Below, piece by piece: positions 41,528 through 44,881 of a stretch of 44,881 nt of DNA (position 1 is the stretch's first letter; each line of letters begins with the position of its first letter). A program made the translations under genes and the position numbers. The DNA comes from Pseudomonadota bacterium (lineage in GTDB: Bacteria; Pseudomonadota; Alphaproteobacteria; Caulobacterales; Caulobacteraceae): assembly GCA_023424215.1 (NCBI GenBank), contig JAFAEC010000124.1:1-44881 (forward strand), read 5' to 3'. The notes beneath the pieces are model-generated. The model searched no databases. It saw only the letters and a program-made list of their open reading frames with translations, and was not told where the DNA came from.

Positions 41528-42418
41528 TCAGCCCGCGGGCGGGGACGCCGGCTGCGCCTCCCCCGTCAGAGGCCGGATCGGGCTGACCTTCACCCGGCCG
41601 CCGCACGGGGCGAAGGCCATGTCCAGCGAGGCCGGCGAGGTGTCGCCCGGGGCCGTCACCCGGATTCGCGCCGCCTCCGGGCAGGCGCGCTCGCCCTCCG
41701 CCTCGTGCGGAATGGCGCTCCACGCCAGTTCGAAGGCCGCCTTGGCTTGCGGCGCGAGCACGACCGGGGCCGGCGGCTGGCCGGGCGTGAAATAGCTGCC
41801 AGTGGCCTGTTCGCTGCGAACGGCGGCGAGCGTGCGGCCCTGCGCGTCCTGCAAGGTCACCGTCGGGTAGCCGGTCAGGCTGCACGGCTGCGTCCCGATG
41901 TTCTGGATGCCGATGTTCATAACCCGGTTGCCCGCCCCGGCGTCGCCGCCCTCCGTGGACAGCCGGAGCTGCGGCCCGCGGCAAGGCGGCGCGAACGCGG
42001 GCGTCGCCCGGGGCGCCGGCCCCGCGGCGGCGGCGGCCGGACGGCTGCAACGCTCCAGCACCGCCCCGCCGACCTCCTCGTCGGGTTCCAGGCGGCGCAG
42101 GGTGGCGTTCTCGGTATCGCCGCGGCTGGCGATCCACCACTCGAGGCCCGACCCGACGAAGCGGGCCCCGGACGCCGACAGCGCGGTCCTCAGCACATAA
42201 TCCTGCCCCCGCCAGGACAACCGGGCGGTGGCCGTGTCGGGATAGGCGACGGTGACCCACTGCCCGCTCTCGCAGGCGTAGCTGACCGGCGGAGCGGCGG
42301 GGGCGGCGGGCGCCGGGGAAGGCGTCACAGCTTCCGGCGGCGCGGCGACCTCCTCGCTGCACGCCGCGGTCAGGGCGAGGCTGGAGGCAAGGACGCAGGC
42401 GAGGCTCGGTCGGCGCAT
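41528..42418 (-). CDS. Lipoprotein with MliC-like and DUF4232 domains
   Basis: A 296-aa lipoprotein: signal with lipobox ALTAAC (Cys about 20), a Pro/Ala linker, an MliC-type lysozyme-inhibitor domain (about 45-120) and a DUF4232 domain (about 145-285). The MliC part is recognised by VSYACESGQWVTVAYPD and by SASGARFVGSGLEWWIASRG, which contains the key loop of the inhibitor. DUF4232 is seen in CRGPQLRLST, NIGTQPCSLTGYPTVTL and near the end. It may inhibit C-type lysozyme at the cell surface. The ATG at 42416-42418 has GGAG 6 nt upstream. The combination of the two domains is unusual in my experience. Confidence 0.75.
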   Translation of the reverse strand: MRRPSLACVLASSLALTAACSEEVAAPPEAVTPSPAPAAPAAPPVSYACESGQWVTVAYPDTATARLSWRGQDYVLRTALSASGARFVGSGLEWWIASRGDTENATLRRLEPDEEVGGAVLERCSRPAAAAAGPAPRATPAFAPPCRGPQLRLSTEGGDAGAGNRVMNIGIQNIGTQPCSLTGYPTVTLQDAQGRTLAAVRSEQATGSYFTPGQPPAPVVLAPQAKAAFELAWSAIPHEAEGERACPEAARIRVTAPGDTSPASLDMAFAPCGGRVKVSPIRPLTGEAQPASPPAG

Positions 42419-42487
42419 GGCGAACTCCGGTCGGTGGCGACGGTCGACGCCAGCCAAGGCCAAAGGCGCCGCCCGGGCAACCCCGGA

Positions 42488-43459
42488 TCAGGCGGTCAGC
42501 AGCCGGGGCAGCTTGAAGGTCACCGTCTCGCGCGCCCCGTCGTCCTCGACGAGGGCGACATCGAAGCGGGCCCGCACCGCGTCGATCAGCTCCTCGATCA
42601 GCTGTTCGGGGGCCGAGGCGCCGGCCGTGATCCCCAGGGTCGAGACGCCGTCGAACCAGCTCCAGTCGACGTAGCTGGCGTCGTCGACCAGCCGGGCGTC
42701 GCGGGCCCCGGCGCGCATCGCCACCTCCACCAGTCGGGCCGAGTTCGACGAGTTTCTCGATCCGACCACGAGGACCAGCTCGCAGCCCTGCCCCAGCGCC
42801 TTCACCGCCTCCTGGCGATTGGTCGTGGCGTAGCAGATGTCTTCCTTGTGCGGGTCCGGAAGCTCCGGGAACCGGCGCTTGAGCGTGGCCAGGATGTCCG
42901 CCGTGTCGTCGACCGACAGGGTGGTCTGGGTGGCGTAGGCCAGCGGCGCGTCGCCGGGACGCTGGAAGGCCTCGGCGTCCTCGACGGTCTCGACCAGACT
43001 GATCTCCCCCGCCGGCAGCTGGCCCATGGTGCCGACCACTTCCGGGTGTCCGGCGTGGCCGATCAGGATGACATGGCGGCCGGCGGCGTGGTGGCGTTCG
43101 GCCTCGACGTGGACCTTGGACACCAGCGGGCAGGTGGCGTCGATGTAGAGCATCTCGCGGGCGCGGGCCGTGGCCGGCACGGACTTCGGCACGCCGTGGG
43201 CGGAGAACACCACGGGCCGGTCGTCGGGGCAGTCGTCCAGCTCCTTCACGAAGATCGCGCCCATGGCCTTGAGCCGCTCGACCACATGCCGGTTATGGAC
43301 GATCTCGTGCCGCACATAGACCGGAGCGCCGTATTTCTGCAGCGCGCGCTCGACGATCTGGATGGCGCGGTCGACGCCGGCGCAGAAGCCCCGCGGGGTG
43401 GCGAGACGCACGGTCAGCGGCGGCTTGGCGGCCGGATGGATCGGCGTATGGACGGTCAT
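42488..43459 (-). CDS. ispH: 4-hydroxy-3-methylbut-2-enyl diphosphate reductase
   Basis: A 323-aa iron-sulfur enzyme of the last step of the MEP pathway to isoprenoids. The three cluster cysteines are Cys26 (TPRGFCAGVDRA), Cys110 (IDATCPLVSKVH) and Cys209 (EDICYATTNRQEA). VRHEIVHNRHVV, FSAHGVPKSV, GHAGHPEVVGTMGQ, VVGSRNSSNSARLVEVA and ITAGASAPEQLIEE are strong family motifs. Length is normal. The ATG at 43457-43459 adds a short N-terminal extension before the first strand. It is divergent from the next gene across 147 nt that hold a promoter for the latter. Confidence 0.97.
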   Translation of the reverse strand: MTVHTPIHPAAKPPLTVRLATPRGFCAGVDRAIQIVERALQKYGAPVYVRHEIVHNRHVVERLKAMGAIFVKELDDCPDDRPVVFSAHGVPKSVPATARAREMLYIDATCPLVSKVHVEAERHHAAGRHVILIGHAGHPEVVGTMGQLPAGEISLVETVEDAEAFQRPGDAPLAYATQTTLSVDDTADILATLKRRFPELPDPHKEDICYATTNRQEAVKALGQGCELVLVVGSRNSSNSARLVEVAMRAGARDARLVDDASYVDWSWFDGVSTLGITAGASAPEQLIEELIDAVRARFDVALVEDDGARETVTFKLPRLLTA

Positions 43460-43517
43460 GGCCGGAACCTAGTCGCTCGCGGGCCGGGCCGCCACCGCCG
43501 CGCGGTCGCGCGCGGGT

Positions 43518-43546
43518 TTGCCGCGCCTCGGTTTAGCCGCTATCAG
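43518..43546 (+). promoter_or_regulatory. Promoter candidate with dyad over the -10 element
   Basis: TTGCC (43518-43522) is followed after 16 nt by GCTATCAG (43539-43546), close to the Caulobacter GCTANAWC -10 element. The -10 lies inside the inverted repeat GCCGCT-ATC-AGCGGC (43536-43550), which could be an operator. The gene at 43607 starts about 55 nt after the predicted transcript start. Confidence 0.4.
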
Positions 43547-43606
43547 CGGCGAGCGTGCCGGCGGCGTCGGGCTGTCGCCGCCTCCTCTTGCCTGGAAGAG
43601 CATTCG

Positions 43607-44278
43607 ATGCGTCGCGTCCTGAAGGTTTCCCTCGCCTCGGCCCTGGCCGCCGCCACCCTGACGATCGCCGGGACCCCGTCGGCCGCGGAGGCCCAGGTGG
43701 CGGGCCCGCGTCAGCCGGGCTCGGGCCAGACGGCCGGAGACCAGGAGCAGGAGCGGCGGGCGCGCCCGCCGCGCATCGCCCCGCTGCGCCGCCGCGCCGC
43801 CGCCGGCCCCTGCCCCTATGTGAAGATTCTCTACGACGCCGCGCGCTACGTGGAGCTCGGCGGCGACCGGGTGACCGCCGCCAACGTCGGCTACACCGGC
43901 GAGATCGAGGGCCTGGTCTCCGACTGCATGTATCAGGGCGACGACCCGATCACCGTCCAGACCCGGGTGCTGTTCAACCTCGGCCGTGGACCGCTGGCGC
44001 AGGGCAACGGCCGCACCTACCGCTACTGGATCGCCGTCACCGAGCGGAACCGGGCGGTGCTGGACAAGGTCTACTTCGACCTGCCGGTGACCTTCGAGGG
44101 CGACGAGCGGACCACCAGCGTCACCCAGGACCAGACCATCGTCATCCCGCGCGCCAACGACACCATCAGCGGCGACAATTTCGAGATCCTCGTCGGCTTC
44201 GAGGTGACCCCGGAAATGGCCGAGTTCAACCGCTCGGGCAGCCGTTTCCGCGTCAACGCGGGCGCGCAGGCCGACTGA
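43607..44278 (+). CDS. Conserved secreted protein, hypothetical
   Basis: A 223-aa exported protein with signal peptide (about 1-29, ending AAEAQ), a Gln/Arg/Pro-rich linker (30-65) and a globular domain starting PCPYVKILYDAARYVELGG. Further conserved-looking parts are GYTGEIEGLVSDCMYQGDDP, RTYRYWIAVTERNRAVLDK and TQDQTIVIPRAN. Two cysteines (68 and about 107) could pair. It looks like a conserved caulobacterial envelope protein located before argS, but I know no function. The stop overlaps the argS start (TGATG), so argS translation may be coupled to it. Confidence 0.75.
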   Translation: MRRVLKVSLASALAAATLTIAGTPSAAEAQVAGPRQPGSGQTAGDQEQERRARPPRIAPLRRRAAAGPCPYVKILYDAARYVELGGDRVTAANVGYTGEIEGLVSDCMYQGDDPITVQTRVLFNLGRGPLAQGNGRTYRYWIAVTERNRAVLDKVYFDLPVTFEGDERTTSVTQDQTIVIPRANDTISGDNFEILVGFEVTPEMAEFNRSGSRFRVNAGAQAD

Positions 44279-44881
44279 TGACCGACCTCAGAACGGAACT
44301 GGGCGAAGCGGTCGCGGCCGCCTTCGCCGCCGAAGGCGTGGACGCAGCTGTCGCGCGCGTGACGCCGTCCGATCGTCCCGATCTGGCTGATTTCCAATCC
44401 AACGGCGCCCTCGCCGCCGCAAAGGCCGTCAAGGCCAATCCGCGCGAGCTGGCCGCCCGCGTGGCCGAAAGGCTGGCGGGCGATGCCCGTCTGGCCTCGG
44501 TCGAAGTGGCCGGCCCGGGCTTCATCAATTTCAAGGTCTCGGACCAGGCGCTGGCGCGTCGCGCCCAGGCGGTGGCCGACGACGCAGCCTTGGCCGGCGC
44601 GTCCTGCGTGAACGGTGCGCGCAAGGTGGTGATCGACTTCGGCGGCCCGAACGTGGCCAAGCCGATGCACGTCGGCCACCTGCGGTCCTCGATCATCGGT
44701 GAGAGCCTCAAGCGCATCTTCCGCTTCAGGGGCGACGAGGTCGTGGGCGACGCTCACTTCGGCGACTGGGGCTTCCAGATGGGCCTGCTGATCGTGGCCG
44801 TGGGCGACGAGGGCAGGGCGGATGCCTTCCTGAACGAGGGCGACGGGCCATTCCCGACGGAGAGCCCGGTCAGTCTTGAGG
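44278..44881 (+). CDS. argS: Arginyl-tRNA synthetase, N-terminal part
   Basis: First 201 codons of a class I aminoacyl-tRNA synthetase, cut by the window's right edge. The N-terminal Add-1 domain that recognises the tRNA D-loop (about 1-90, ending VEVAGPGFINFKVS) is followed by the catalytic core with FGGPNVAKPMHVGHLRSS, in which HVGH is the HIGH motif of ArgRS, and by GDAHFGDWGFQMGLL. These are diagnostic for ArgS. The ATG at 44278 overlaps the preceding stop. Arginine is charged onto tRNA-Arg in the cytoplasm. The KMSK region and anticodon-binding domain are outside the window. Confidence 0.96.
   Translation, partial: MTDLRTELGEAVAAAFAAEGVDAAVARVTPSDRPDLADFQSNGALAAAKAVKANPRELAARVAERLAGDARLASVEVAGPGFINFKVSDQALARRAQAVADDAALAGASCVNGARKVVIDFGGPNVAKPMHVGHLRSSIIGESLKRIFRFRGDEVVGDAHFGDWGFQMGLLIVAVGDEGRADAFLNEGDGPFPTESPVSLE

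Noticed and set aside
41705..43606. Upstream extension of the secreted protein gene before argS
   Set aside because: The frame stays open only because of GC bias across ispH and the lipoprotein gene; a real signal peptide starts at 43607.

Overview
The window is GC-rich (close to 70 % by eye), densely coded DNA from an alphaproteobacterium, most likely a member of the Caulobacterales such as Brevundimonas or a close relative. The reasons are the mraZ-rsmH-ftsL-ftsI-murE order, a type A RNase P RNA, GTG starts chained by 4-nt overlaps, promoters of the TTGNC / GCTA-type, an alphaproteobacterial SOS-box pattern, a separate petA-petB-petC set and PA-domain M28 peptidases beside TonB receptors. 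The assignment is inferred from gene content and was not checked against a database.

Layout. 1-3863 (minus): cell-wall and division cluster mraZ, rsmH, ftsL, ftsI, murE (cut by the window edge). Its 369-nt upstream region holds four MraZ-type boxes at exact 10-bp spacing, a GAAC-N7-GAAC LexA-type site and an inverted repeat with a GANTC site. 4233-4620: rnpB (minus), followed by an AmiD-like amidase and a small membrane protein. 5851-7362: a visibly AT-richer two-gene insert bounded by 40-bp palindromic repeats. It encodes a 308-aa phage-type protein and, divergently, an 82-aa membrane protein, and it is the most interesting accessory feature here. 7414-12703: sppA, panD, small membrane protein, SIMPL protein, tRNA-Ile2 (CAT), and a secreted beta-helix protein with a Sel1-repeat partner (12718-14196).

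14462-18149 (plus): free methionine-R-sulfoxide reductase, then a tightly packed set: dihydropteridine-reductase-like SDR, CitE-like lyase, KAS III-like enzyme and NTF2-like protein. 18175-22411 (minus): DCC protein, RidA-like protein, two tandem M28 peptidases. 22563-25335 (minus): cytochrome bc1 complex petA-petB-petC, ending in a good rho-independent terminator. 25527-26347: trmL and a membrane protein. 26415-30313 (minus): TonB receptor (probably copper) with a DUF2946 protein, then a secreted M19 dipeptidase. 30412-31287: hemF, convergent with a hybrid histidine kinase (31294-33780). 33887-38505: class I amidotransferase, ABM-domain protein, rlmJ, topoisomerase IB, secreted nuclease, HAH-motif membrane protein and an OGFr-domain protein. 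38523-41483: tdh and kbl, the two enzymes of threonine catabolism, separated by a reversed gene. 41528-44881: MliC/DUF4232 lipoprotein, ispH, a secreted conserved protein and the 5' part of argS.

Most of the window is ordinary chromosome core: cell wall, respiration, haem, isoprenoid, pantothenate, tRNA and rRNA modification. I see no transposase, integrase, CRISPR array or prophage structural gene. Convergent gene pairs are packed very tightly and several end in shared or abutting stop codons inside palindromes.
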